NCBI GenBank assembly: GCA_015243575.1
Contig: CP042469.1
Location: forward strand, 4,368,929 to 4,432,928
From: Clostridiales bacterium
GTDB lineage: Bacteria; Bacillota; Clostridia; Peptostreptococcales; Anaerovoracaceae
Length of the DNA stretch: 64,000 nucleotides
Direction: 5' to 3'
Position 1 is the first letter of the stretch, and each line of letters begins with the position of its first letter. The translations under genes and the position numbers were made by a program. The notes beneath the pieces were generated by a model. It saw only the letters and a list, made by a program, of their open reading frames with translations, did no database searches and was not told the DNA's origin. Below, one piece after another: positions 16,696 to 24,497 of the stretch.

Positions 16696-18084
16696 ATGAC
16701 GGGGAGTATGTTCAATGCTATGGACAGCAAGTATTCGGAAATTACGCCAAGAATACTTGAACTGACAGAATTATGCCTGGAAAACAGCTCGATAGATTTG
16801 GAACTTTATAAAAAATATAAGGTCAACAGAGGACTGCGGGATTTAAACGGCAACGGAGTTCTGACAGGACTTACTGAGATATCGGAAATCCAGGCTTTTG
16901 ATGATGCTGATGGGGAAAAAATCCCCTGTGAAGGAAAACTGTTTTACCGCGGTTTTGATATTGAAGCTTTGGTTGATGGCTTTGTCACTGAGAAGCGTTT
17001 TGGCTTTGAAGAAACAACCTACCTTTTAATCTTCGGGAAATTGCCCACAAAGCAGCAGCTTGGTGATTTCGCTTCTCTTCTGGCGCAATACAGAACGTTG
17101 CCGACAAGCTTTGTAAGAGATATCATCATGAAGGCACCTACACCGGACATGATGAACACGCTTGCACGGAGTGTTCTTACGCTCCATGCCTACGATACAA
17201 AAGCAAATGATGTGACCATACCCAATGTGCTGAGGCAGTCTCTTCTGCTGACTGCTGTTTTTCCACTGTTTGCGGTTTATGGATATCAGACCTATCGCCA
17301 TTACTTCGAAGGAGACAGTTTGGTGATTCATACACCGAAACCGGAGCTTTCTACAGCAGAAAACATCTTATATATGCTGAGGCCTGATTCGAAATATACG
17401 GAATTGGAAGCCAGAATTTTGGATGTAGCACTAGTACTTCATGCGGAGCACGGCGGAGGGAACAATTCAACCTTTACGACCCACGTTGTTTCTTCTTCCG
17501 GTACGGATACCTATTCAACGGTTGCAGCTTCTCTTGGATCCTTGAAGGGGCCTAAGCACGGCGGCGCTAACATTAAGGTTGTACAAATGTTTGAAGATCT
17601 GAAGCGCAACGTAGCCGACTGGACTGACGAAGATCAAATTTCAGGATATTTAAGAGATCTTCTTCATAAAAACGCCTTTGATAAGGCAGGACTGATCTAT
17701 GGAATGGGACATGCAGTTTATTCCTTATCTGATCCCAGAGCAAATATTTTCAAAAAGTTTGTTAAGAGTTTATCTGAGGAAAAAGGGAGAACGGAAGAGT
17801 TTCGGCTTTATTCTTTGGTAGAGCGTCTTGCTGCACAGATCATTGCTGAAGAGCGAAAGATCTATAAGGGCGTCAGCGCCAATATCGACTTTTACAGCGG
17901 GTTTGTTTACAGCATGCTCGATCTGCCGTTGGAGCTTTACACCCCGATTTTTGCAATCGCAAGGATTTCTGGATGGAGCGCACACCGTATTGAAGAACTC
18001 ATCAATGCAGGAAAAATAATCAGACCGTCTTACAAGAGTGTGGCTTTAAAGAAACCATATGTGAAACTACAAAATAGATCATAA
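16696..18084 (+). CDS. gltA: Citrate synthase family protein
   Basis: A 462-residue enzyme condensing oxaloacetate with acetyl-CoA. Family motifs are GKLFYRGFDIEAL, the first active-site histidine region LHAEHGGGNNSTFTTHVVSS, LKGPKHGGAN, GMGHAVY (second active-site histidine) and the aspartate region ANIDFYSGF. It has an N-terminal extension of about 75 residues typical of one Clostridia/archaeal-like subgroup annotated as citrate/2-methylcitrate synthase, so methylcitrate activity is not excluded. ATG 16696 follows AAAGGGGG; the more distal ATG at 16678 lacks a site. Monocistronic, flanked by its own promoter and a terminator. Confidence 0.93.
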   Translation: MTGSMFNAMDSKYSEITPRILELTELCLENSSIDLELYKKYKVNRGLRDLNGNGVLTGLTEISEIQAFDDADGEKIPCEGKLFYRGFDIEALVDGFVTEKRFGFEETTYLLIFGKLPTKQQLGDFASLLAQYRTLPTSFVRDIIMKAPTPDMMNTLARSVLTLHAYDTKANDVTIPNVLRQSLLLTAVFPLFAVYGYQTYRHYFEGDSLVIHTPKPELSTAENILYMLRPDSKYTELEARILDVALVLHAEHGGGNNSTFTTHVVSSSGTDTYSTVAASLGSLKGPKHGGANIKVVQMFEDLKRNVADWTDEDQISGYLRDLLHKNAFDKAGLIYGMGHAVYSLSDPRANIFKKFVKSLSEEKGRTEEFRLYSLVERLAAQIIAEERKIYKGVSANIDFYSGFVYSMLDLPLELYTPIFAIARISGWSAHRIEELINAGKIIRPSYKSVALKKPYVKLQNRS

Positions 18085-18100
18085 AGAATCAGAAAAGTGA

Positions 18101-18135
18101 ATGCCGGTTGCTCATTTGAAGCAATCGGCATTTTT
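18101..18135 (+). terminator. Terminator of the citrate synthase gene
   Basis: A 12-bp stem, ATGCCGGTTGCT against AGCAATCGGCAT (one G-U), is followed by TTTT. Confidence 0.9.
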
Positions 18136-18157
18136 ATTGATTCAGTCATTTCCGCTT

Positions 18158-18592
18158 TTAGATGCGGCCATGGTGAATTCGGAAACGCCGGATGTGAAGA
18201 TATCGAGTTAAGTAAGTCAGCGGAATGCATAAAAAAAACCAAAGCACGGTAAAGGCCAGACAAATTTGTCCGAGGAAATTATAGGAATATGCGGAATAGT
18301 CCCATACATTCCAGCCAAGCCAGATGTTGACCACGCAACCCACTGCAAGCTCAATCATTGTGATCACGGCGGCTCCAGTTAAACATTTTTTCCAAAGCGG
18401 TGCACTTTCGTTCTTTGAATTGATATGGTACAGAACTACAAAGGCAATTCCTCCCGTAACGAGCATGGTCCAATGGGTAAAGCCTCGGAATGCTGTTTCA
18501 AGAAAACCGTATCCAATCGCACCAATTAAAAATATCAATAGATTGGTCCTAAAAGACCTAATAATATCTGTTCCATTTGCTCTGTTTTCCAT
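18158..18592 (-). CDS. Small membrane protein, putative ABC-transporter type IV family
   Basis: A 144-residue protein with four predicted membrane helices: LLIFLIGAIGYGFLET, WTMLVTGGIAFVVLYHI, CLTGAAVITMIELAVGCVVNIW and ICLAFTVLWFFLCIPLTYL. The GWNVWDYSAYSYNFLGQIC segment, with a conserved W-D-Y pattern between helices 3 and 4, is typical of the PF06541-type family, annotated 'putative ABC transporter type IV'. Its transport role is not demonstrated in the family. The gene stands alone, convergent with citrate synthase and divergent from the radical SAM locus. Confidence 0.75.
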   Translation of the reverse strand: MENRANGTDIIRSFRTNLLIFLIGAIGYGFLETAFRGFTHWTMLVTGGIAFVVLYHINSKNESAPLWKKCLTGAAVITMIELAVGCVVNIWLGWNVWDYSAYSYNFLGQICLAFTVLWFFLCIPLTYLTRYLHIRRFRIHHGRI

Positions 18593-18812
18593 CTCATCTC
18601 CTGTTTCATTTTTCTGGTAAATTGATTCGATATGATAAAAAATTACCTCAAATTTATTATTTGCTGGGACGAACTTAATATATCTGGAAAAAAATCATAG
18701 GGAATGATAGAATGTTTTTACAAGCAAGAAAAGCGCTGAAATTTCAATAAATACTAGCGCGATATTGGTAAATATTTATCATTCTCTGATCCATTAATGC
18801 AGGAAATGATCC

Positions 18813-18932
18813 ATGAAAAACTTACCCAAAATTGTTTCGTCTACAGATTTAAGTGACCAACGGATTTTGTTTCCTCAAGAGAGTCAGAGAAAAATGGTAA
18901 TCTTTTGTCAACCCATGTGTAAGGAGGAGTAG
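18813..18932 (+). CDS. Short ORF, candidate RiPP precursor for the radical SAM enzyme
   Basis: A 39-codon frame (ATG 18813, TAG 18930-18932) with AGGAAA 8 nt before the start and an in-frame TGA just upstream. It reads MKNLPKIVSSTDLSDQ... and ends VIFCQPMCKEE. It stops 4 nt before the radical SAM ATG, so the enzyme's AAGGAGGAG site lies inside its last codons, which implies translational coupling. A polar leader followed by a C-terminal C-x3-C is a plausible leader/core layout for a thioether- or cyclophane-type peptide. The sequence matches no family I recognise. It could still be a chance ORF or a translated leader. Confidence 0.5.
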   Translation: MKNLPKIVSSTDLSDQRILFPQESQRKMVIFCQPMCKEE

Positions 18933-18936
18933 GAAG

Positions 18937-20445
18937 ATGAAACCATCAAGGTACAATTTTGTGTATCCCTATCAATTTAACAAGGAATATTCGGTGGTCT
19001 ACAATTCGCTGAATGATACTGCGGGAATCGTTACCTCCCGGGAAGCGGAATTCATCAAAAGTTGTGATAGGAGTTTAGGTATACATGATACAAAAGCTGA
19101 GGCGTTTCAGAAAAAGGGGTTCATCATTGATGACAATATCAGTGAATTATCTGCGTTAAAAGTAGAGTATCTAAAATCGAAATTTGACACAAAAATATTG
19201 TCGTTGGTCATCGTTCCAACTTACCAGTGCAATCTGGATTGTGCTTGCTGCTATGAGAAACTCAGCTACAGCACTACAGACAATACCGTTATGTCCGAGC
19301 AGGTGCAGGATAGTATTTATCAATGGATCAGCCTAAATCTTAATGGTGTCGAGCGAATGGAAATTTCCTGGCATGGCGGCGAACCACTGGTGGCTCTGGA
19401 TGCAGTGAAACGGCTGGGTACATTACTGAAAAGGCTAGCGGATGAACGCGGTATCCAGTATGACGGTATGATGTCTACTAACGGATACCTTCTTGAAGAA
19501 ACCACAGTGAAAGCACTGCAGGCCATCGGCATCACCCGCTATAAGATGTCACTTGATGGATGCAGGGAAAACCACGACAGCAGAAAACGGCATAAAGACG
19601 GGAGTCCGACTTATGATGTCATCTTGGAAAATATTGAAAAGAGTATTCAGTACATAGATGAAATTGATTTGCGCATTAATATTATGAATAAAGAGGATTT
19701 GAAGGATGCATACGAAATCGTTTCTATCCTTAGAGAAAAAGGACTTCTTGAAAAAGTTGTTCCCAGATTAGGAAAACCTGCAGACTTTGCAGAAATCGAA
19801 AATGATGTTACTTTTACCAGAGAGGAATTCTCCTGCGAAGCAATAAAGTATTCCCTTCAACAGGGAATTGGACCTGCAATATTCTCAAAGATAGACTGCT
19901 TCTGCCAGATCAATCGAATCAACGGCATCATTGTAGACGGCCATGGTACTTTGTTTAAATGCGTTTCGGACACAGGGGACGGACAGAGCTGCGGTAAGCT
20001 TTCCGAAGACGGTTCTCTGGTTTACAATAAAAACTATTATGCATATGGACTCAACAATCCTATGGAGCTTGAACTTTGCGAACCATGTCCTTTCCTGCCC
20101 GTGTGCATCGGTGAGTGTGCAGCGGATCGAAAGGAGGGGAGACCGTGTATTTTCGGCTCTCTTTCAGAGGAATGCAAGGCCCAGTATATCAATGCTTACG
20201 TTGTGAAGCGGCTTTTGAAGAGGCTAAAAACAGAAGGGTTTTCATCTGCCCAGGAGGGTGGAAAAATGGATGCTTTCATTATGGGTGAATACAATGCGGC
20301 AGCTGCGAAGTTCATCCGGAATGCTGCATCAACCTATATGCTGGGAGACCTGATTGCTTTAGCGGAAAAAAATAAGCTTGATCTTTGCAATGAAGAGCTG
20401 GAGCTACTGATGCAGTTGATCCAGCCTACCGAATTGGCAATTTAA
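18937..20445 (+). CDS. Radical SAM/SPASM-domain protein, probable peptide maturase
   Basis: A 502-residue iron-sulfur enzyme. Residues 1-85 form an N-terminal region (NFVYPYQFNKEYSVVYNSL) like the ones that precede the barrel in RiPP maturases. The radical SAM cluster motif CNLDCACC has C98, C102 and C105 as CX3CX2C. SAM-binding features include the GGEP-type WHGGEPLVALDAV and STNGYLLEE. From about residue 325, a cysteine-rich SPASM region (CFCQINR, LFKCVSDT, CEPCPFLPVCIGECAADRKEGRPC) binds auxiliary clusters. Such proteins install thioether, C-C or related crosslinks in peptides, or mature sulfatases; the sulfatase option is less likely because no sulfatase gene is nearby. The short ORF immediately upstream is the natural substrate candidate. 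The roughly 90-residue tail after the SPASM region is helical. Confidence 0.88.
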   Translation: MKPSRYNFVYPYQFNKEYSVVYNSLNDTAGIVTSREAEFIKSCDRSLGIHDTKAEAFQKKGFIIDDNISELSALKVEYLKSKFDTKILSLVIVPTYQCNLDCACCYEKLSYSTTDNTVMSEQVQDSIYQWISLNLNGVERMEISWHGGEPLVALDAVKRLGTLLKRLADERGIQYDGMMSTNGYLLEETTVKALQAIGITRYKMSLDGCRENHDSRKRHKDGSPTYDVILENIEKSIQYIDEIDLRINIMNKEDLKDAYEIVSILREKGLLEKVVPRLGKPADFAEIENDVTFTREEFSCEAIKYSLQQGIGPAIFSKIDCFCQINRINGIIVDGHGTLFKCVSDTGDGQSCGKLSEDGSLVYNKNYYAYGLNNPMELELCEPCPFLPVCIGECAADRKEGRPCIFGSLSEECKAQYINAYVVKRLLKRLKTEGFSSAQEGGKMDAFIMGEYNAAAAKFIRNAASTYMLGDLIALAEKNKLDLCNEELELLMQLIQPTELAI

Positions 20446-20477
20446 TTAAAGGCTGCAAAACCAAACTTTCGGATTAT

Positions 20478-20550
20478 GTCCGGCTGCAACGATTAGAAAC
20501 GTCGGAGGAGGAGCTAAAAAGCCCTTTTTCTCACAAAGTTGCAGCCGGAC
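20478..20550 (+). repeat. 13-bp inverted repeat, structured leader before cobU
   Basis: The perfect arms GTCCGGCTGCAAC (20478-20490) and GTTGCAGCCGGAC (20538-20550) enclose 47 nt. Inside is a small AAAAAG/CTTTTT palindrome. No T-run follows, so it is not a standard terminator. No cobalamin-riboswitch core is visible. Confidence 0.75.
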
Positions 20551-20597
20551 TGCTTGCGATTTCAGCTGTTTGATGATAAACTGAGAACAATTGTGGT

Positions 20598-20646
20598 TGG
20601 GACGGATGGCTGGGACGGATCGCTTGGATGGATCGCTTGGATGAAG
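20598..20646 (+). repeat. 13-bp tandem repeats upstream of cobU
   Basis: Units TGGGACGGATGGC, TGGGACGGATCGC and TTGGATGGATCGC are followed by a partial TTGGATGAAG. The ATG at 20628 lies within this repeat, which argues against it as the cobU start. Confidence 0.8.
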
Positions 20647-20669
20647 TCCGGAAAACATCGGGAGGCAGC

Positions 20670-21251
20670 GTGAACGTATTCATTAGCGGGGGTTGTAAAA
20701 ACGGAAAATCTTACTTTGCTCAGAGTTTGGCAAAGCGGCTGGCGGCAGAAAATCGTCCGCTTTATTATATTGCCACCATGCATCCGGTAGATGGCGAAGA
20801 TCACGCAAGAATCCTGCGGCACCGAGAGGAGCGCCAGGGCTGGGGGTTTTCAACCATTGAGAAGAGTACCGAAATCGGCAGTATGGAGGCGGATTTTAAC
20901 GGCAGCTTTCTGCTGGACAGTGTAACCGCGCTGCTATCAAATGAAATGTTTCAGCGAGATGGAACGATAGATACTGAGGCACATGTAAGAATTGCTGATG
21001 AATTAATGCAGCTGACTCAGAAAAGCAGCAGCATGGTTTTGGTCTCGGACTATATTTACTCAGATGCAGAACGTTATGATGAACTGACCGAGCTTTACAG
21101 AAAAGGGCTGGCTTGGATTGACCGGGCCCTTGCGCAAATCTGTGATGTCGTAATTGAAGTGGCATACGGAAGAATTCAGATCATAAAGGGTCCGGCGGAC
21201 TTTATGAAAATCATGGATATCCAGGAAATCCAAAGTATATGCAGCAGATAA
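20670..21251 (+). CDS. cobU: CobU-like adenosylcobinamide kinase/guanylyltransferase
   Basis: A 193-residue P-loop protein of the CobU family, which phosphorylates adenosylcobinamide and attaches GMP during assembly of the cobalamin lower ligand. Seen are the Walker A VFISGGCKNGKS, YYIATMHP and the HREERQGW segment, whose histidine corresponds to the family's GMP-accepting region. The usual C-terminal G-I-V-P-x-N motif is missing; the segment reads DYIYSDAERYDELTELYRKG. GTG 20670 follows GGGAGG; the upstream ATG 20628 is encoded by tandem repeats. It heads a four-gene group with cobS, a second CobU-like gene and a cobC-like phosphatase. Confidence 0.85.
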   Translation: MNVFISGGCKNGKSYFAQSLAKRLAAENRPLYYIATMHPVDGEDHARILRHREERQGWGFSTIEKSTEIGSMEADFNGSFLLDSVTALLSNEMFQRDGTIDTEAHVRIADELMQLTQKSSSMVLVSDYIYSDAERYDELTELYRKGLAWIDRALAQICDVVIEVAYGRIQIIKGPADFMKIMDIQEIQSICSR

Positions 21252-21297
21252 TCATTTCTTTGGAGTGCTGTCGTTCAAGATAAAAAGGAGTAGAAAA

Positions 21298-22110
21298 TTG
21301 AGATTCATACAAGGTTTTTTCATGTCGCTCGGCATGTTTTCTTCAATCCCGTGCCCATATCGCCCGTGGAATGAGACAGCACGAAGTTTGATGCTGGCCT
21401 GGCTGCCCTGGGTGGGTCTTGTAATCGGGCTGATTTGGTATGGCCTTTTCTACGCCATGGAGCAGCTTGCCATTCCGCTGCAGCTTGAAGCTGCGGTATT
21501 GGTTCTGTATCCTTATCTGATTACGGGCTTTATCCATCTTGACGGTTACATGGATACCTCTGATGCGATCCTTTCCCGAAGGCCCCTTGAGGATAAGCTG
21601 AGAATCCTGAAAGATCCCCATACAGGAGCCTTTGCTGTAATCTCAGTGGTGGTTCTGATGCTGCTCTGCTACGGGGCCATGGCTTCCGTTATTGAGCGAA
21701 TCAACCTAAAACAGGCATTGGGGATTCTAAACGGAGATCCTATGCTGAGTCTCGTTCTCTTGCCGATGATCACGCGATGCGGATCTTCAATCGCTATGAT
21801 GACAGGGAAGCCTTTGGCCCACAGTCAATATAATGTCGATGATAAAAAGAAAAAATCTGCTGCTGAAATTACGGCGGTGGTGATTACCCTTGCAGGGGTG
21901 GTTTTAACGGCATACACATATGCTACGGGTGTCTTCTCAGAAGGAGCATCTTTTGCACCGTTTCTGGTTTTACTTGGTGGTTTTGCAGGATATCTCATCT
22001 CGATCATAAGTGCTGCGAGACAGCTTGGCGGCGTGTCAGGAGACCTGGCGGGCTATGCATTATCCATTGCGGAGGCTTCGGGATTGATTGTTTTAGCAGT
22101 GATTTTGTAA
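21298..22110 (+). CDS. cobS: Adenosylcobinamide-GDP ribazoletransferase (cobalamin synthase)
   Basis: A 270-residue polytopic membrane enzyme joining adenosylcobinamide-GDP to alpha-ribazole. Motifs are FMSLGMFSSIPCP at the N-terminus, LITGFIHLDGYMDTSDAILSRR (the conserved aspartate-rich loop), ILKDPHTGAFAV and LGGVSGDLAGYALSIAEASG near the C-terminus. The start is taken as TTG 21298 because AAAAAGGAG lies 7 nt upstream; a GTG at 21265 is in frame but less well placed. Length fits the family (about 250). Lies 46 nt after cobU. Confidence 0.93.
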   Translation: MRFIQGFFMSLGMFSSIPCPYRPWNETARSLMLAWLPWVGLVIGLIWYGLFYAMEQLAIPLQLEAAVLVLYPYLITGFIHLDGYMDTSDAILSRRPLEDKLRILKDPHTGAFAVISVVVLMLLCYGAMASVIERINLKQALGILNGDPMLSLVLLPMITRCGSSIAMMTGKPLAHSQYNVDDKKKKSAAEITAVVITLAGVVLTAYTYATGVFSEGASFAPFLVLLGGFAGYLISIISAARQLGGVSGDLAGYALSIAEASGLIVLAVIL

Positions 22111-22132
22111 AGGGAAGGGGCAACTGATTTTC

Positions 22133-22552
22133 ATGCATTTAATTTTTGGCGGTGCATACCAGGGGAAATTGGAGTATGCAAAAGCAAGATATGGATATAC
22201 GGATCAGGAAGTATATGACTGTGCCTTGAGCAAGAAAGCAGAGAACTCAAAGGTATGCGGGGAAGCATCCGCTAACAGTATTGATTTCTCAAAGGTTGTG
22301 ATCGACCATCTGGAAGAGTTTGTGCTGGATTGTGTCAAGTCTGGACGGGAAGCCAAAGAGCTGCTTGCAATGGATAGTGAATTGTGGAAGGATTCTGTTC
22401 TTATCTGCACCGATATTTCATCAGGGATTGTACCCTGCGATGCAGAGCTGAGAGCCTGGAGAGAAATGACAGGCAGAACGCTGATGTATCTTGGGGCGGA
22501 AGCGTGTGAAGTGACCAGAATCTTCTGCGGTATTCCGCAACAAATCAAATAA
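22133..22552 (+). CDS. Second CobU-like protein, short form
   Basis: A 139-residue protein. Its end (ICTDISSGIVPCDAELRAW, GRTLMYLGAEACEVTRIFCGIP) matches the C-terminal signature of CobU, including the G-I-V-P motif that the first cobU product lacks. The N-terminal P-loop is altered (IFGGAYQGKLEYA) and the central kinase/guanylyltransferase histidine region is shortened. It begins 22 nt after cobS. It may be a partner subunit, a diverged paralogue with one of the two CobU activities, or a regulator. No frameshift is evident. Confidence 0.72.
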   Translation: MHLIFGGAYQGKLEYAKARYGYTDQEVYDCALSKKAENSKVCGEASANSIDFSKVVIDHLEEFVLDCVKSGREAKELLAMDSELWKDSVLICTDISSGIVPCDAELRAWREMTGRTLMYLGAEACEVTRIFCGIPQQIK

Positions 22553-22598
22553 AGAACTCAGAGAAACCAGGATAGAGTGCGGCTGGAGGAGAAACTAA

Positions 22599-23198
22599 AT
22601 GGGAAAAATTCATTTGATTAGACACGGAACAACAGAGGGAAATCAAGGCAGAAAATATTACGGGAGCACGGATCTTCCTCTGGCAAATGAAGGGGTAGAC
22701 GGAATTGTTCAGCAAGCTCTTGCCGGTATTTATCCCAAGGCGGAAGGAGAACTTCTTATTACTACTGGCCTTGCGAGAACCGAACAAACCTTTTTTCTGA
22801 TTTACGGAAGCAAAGAACATCAGATCATCCCGGAATTGCAGGAGTATCGGTTTGGGGACTTTGAAATGAAGACCCACGATGAATTGGAACACGATCCCCG
22901 GTATCAGGCGTGGATGAGTGACGAAGAGGGGATAACTCCCTGCCCTAACGGAGAAAGCCCGCAGGATTTTCGAAAGAGGGCAGGAGAGGGCTTTGCGAAA
23001 ATATTGGAGCTTCATAAAGGAAACGGAAAACAGGAGCGTGACATCATTCTCGTTTGTCATGGGGGTGTGATCTCCCTGATTATGGCAACCTGTTTCCCCA
23101 AAGCTGATAAAAATATCTTTGAGTGGCAGCCCGATCCGGGTAGGGGGTATTCCATTCACACCATTGACGGATTGGCAGTTTCTTATGATAAAATCTAA
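22599..23198 (+). CDS. cobC: Histidine phosphatase, probable alpha-ribazole phosphatase
   Basis: A 199-residue phosphoglycerate-mutase-fold phosphatase. The phosphohistidine motif is IHLIRHGTTEGN; TGLARTEQT, EYRFGDFE and VCHGGVISLI give the remaining catalytic residues. In a cobalamin cluster this family removes phosphate from alpha-ribazole phosphate (CobC). That role is assigned from the neighbours cobU/cobS, since the fold also serves other substrates. AGGAG lies 8-9 nt before the ATG. Last gene of the group. Confidence 0.83.
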   Translation: MGKIHLIRHGTTEGNQGRKYYGSTDLPLANEGVDGIVQQALAGIYPKAEGELLITTGLARTEQTFFLIYGSKEHQIIPELQEYRFGDFEMKTHDELEHDPRYQAWMSDEEGITPCPNGESPQDFRKRAGEGFAKILELHKGNGKQERDIILVCHGGVISLIMATCFPKADKNIFEWQPDPGRGYSIHTIDGLAVSYDKI

Positions 23199-23337
23199 TA
23201 AAAGGCTGTCGCAAACTTTTTAGTAAAACGTATAAAAATCTTCTCTGGATTCAGAATAATGATGGGTAATATGTGAGACAGGTTGAAAGCCGTTTTGCAA
23301 ACCTATTTATCGATATTGTTTCTGAAAGGAGAAAAAC

Positions 23338-23496
23338 ATGAATCACAATTCAAGCATCGGATGTAATGTAACAGAATGTCGTTTCCATTGTCAGGAAGAT
23401 AACTACTGCACGCTGGACAAAATCCAGGTGGTAAAACATTCCCAGAAGGCGGATTCCGTGGAGCAGACGGACTGCGGAAGCTTTAAGAAGAGTTAA
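23338..23496 (+). CDS. DUF1540-type cysteine-rich small protein
   Basis: A 52-residue protein beginning MNHNSSIGCNVTECRFHC with AAAGGAG 7 nt before the ATG. The six cysteines (C9, C14, C18, C24, C46 plus the pattern CNVTECRFHCQEDNYC) match the DUF1540 family of small Clostridial proteins, which are probably metal-binding. The family function is unknown; several members are associated with sporulation. It is monocistronic, with its own terminator. Confidence 0.8.
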   Translation: MNHNSSIGCNVTECRFHCQEDNYCTLDKIQVVKHSQKADSVEQTDCGSFKKS

Positions 23497-23526
23497 AGAA
23501 TCTCGCAAAAGCGAGACAAAGAGCGC

Positions 23527-23575
23527 AAAACCGAGATCTGAACTGATCAAGATCAGTCTGGATCTTGGTTTTTTA
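23527..23575 (+). terminator. Terminator after the DUF1540 gene
   Basis: AAAACCGAGATC pairs with GATCTTGGTTTT around an inner CTGATC-AA-GATCAG hairpin and ends in T6. It can also serve the convergent gene. Confidence 0.85.
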
Positions 23576-23583
23576 TATTGCTC

Positions 23584-24186
23584 CTATTTGGATGCGGCCT
23601 TTGCAGGCTGAAACGGGTCGATGGTCAGCGACTGCATAATGCCGTCAGTTAAATAGTCGCTCATTAAAATTGTATGATATCGTGTTCTGTCAAAGATATC
23701 TACACCTTTTGCAAAGTCCCCGGTGGCGACGGAAAGAAGCTGTTGATACATCATGCCGAGATACCGTTCAAACAAGGTGTACCACTGTTCCTTGACCCAG
23801 TATGGATTGAGCGCTGCAAGGAATGAAGCGGTGTCCCCTGCATTCTGATGCAATTGAAAATACAATTCATTGGCTTTTTCCTGATCCCCCGCTAGTATTG
23901 CCTCTGTCAGGCTCTTGAGGGAGACGATATGGCCGGTCAACAGGTTGATCAGCTGTTCTGCAGTTTTGGGCCCGTAAAAGATTGAAAAACTGCTGTAGAT
24001 ATCTCCAGCGGTTTCATGCAGTCTATTATACACCGGCTCCGTGCAGCTTTCGATTCGGGCGATACAGTTAATCAGAAGAAGGCTCCAAATTGCCAAGTCC
24101 TGAGTCGCGCTGCGAAAGCTGTGGATCAGATGCATTTGCGAATATGTAAGATATTGCGATTGACTCATCGTACGTGCCCCGCGCAT
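23584..24186 (-). CDS. Unknown helical protein
   Basis: A 200-residue, mostly helical soluble protein that I do not recognise. It contains several repeated helix patterns, for example YGPKTAEQLINLLTGHIVSLKSLTEAILAGDQEKANELYFQLHQNA and WYTLFERYLGMMYQQLLSVATGDF. These are compatible with a four-helix-bundle fold. It has no signal peptide or cysteine motif. GGGGGAAG precedes the ATG at 24186 in its own orientation; a second in-frame ATG lies at 24168. It stands between convergent and divergent neighbours, so context gives no function. Confidence 0.65.
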   Translation of the reverse strand: MRGARTMSQSQYLTYSQMHLIHSFRSATQDLAIWSLLLINCIARIESCTEPVYNRLHETAGDIYSSFSIFYGPKTAEQLINLLTGHIVSLKSLTEAILAGDQEKANELYFQLHQNAGDTASFLAALNPYWVKEQWYTLFERYLGMMYQQLLSVATGDFAKGVDIFDRTRYHTILMSDYLTDGIMQSLTIDPFQPAKAASK

Positions 24187-24497
24187 AAGCTCTTCCCCCT
24201 GCCATGAAATAAACCCCTCATTCGTGACAAGGGGTTCCTTTCATCAGTATATGTAATTGCTGTATGAATTGCTTCATTTTTCCTTTCGGCAAAGCATTTT
24301 TCAGACTGTATGTGAAGAATGAAACCATACCTTATGGGCAAAAATCTTAAAGATTTGATAAAAGAGCTGATAAAGCATGAAAATGTCAAATATAACATTG
24401 ACTTTATCGCTTTAAAGTGATAACATAATAACGTAATGAATCATACTGGCGTTAGCTGGAATGTTTGATATAATGTGACGGAAAGAGGATGAAACTA
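24187..24497. promoter_or_regulatory. Divergent region and histidine-operon promoter
   Basis: The 310-nt gap holds a sigma-A-type promoter for the his operon: TTGACT (24398-24403), 17 nt, TAACAT (24421-24426). A 20-nt near-perfect palindrome, TTATCGCTTT/AAAGTGATAA with one mismatched pair, fills the spacer (about 24403-24422). An AACCCCT/AGGGGTT hairpin lies near 24209-24236. I see no T-box or attenuator with a run of histidine codons. Confidence 0.65.

Noticed and set aside
18632-18700. A 22-codon ORF upstream of the candidate RiPP peptide
   Set aside because: It has no ribosome site and is followed by more than 100 nt before the next gene, so it is likely chance.
20446-20669. Cobalamin riboswitch before cobU
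   Set aside because: The B12-box and GCCACTG-type core are not present, although the leader is structured.
22133-22552. Second CobU-like gene as a frameshifted pseudogene
   Set aside because: The frame is intact with a plausible start, and the retained GIVP motif complements the first copy; decay would not predict this.
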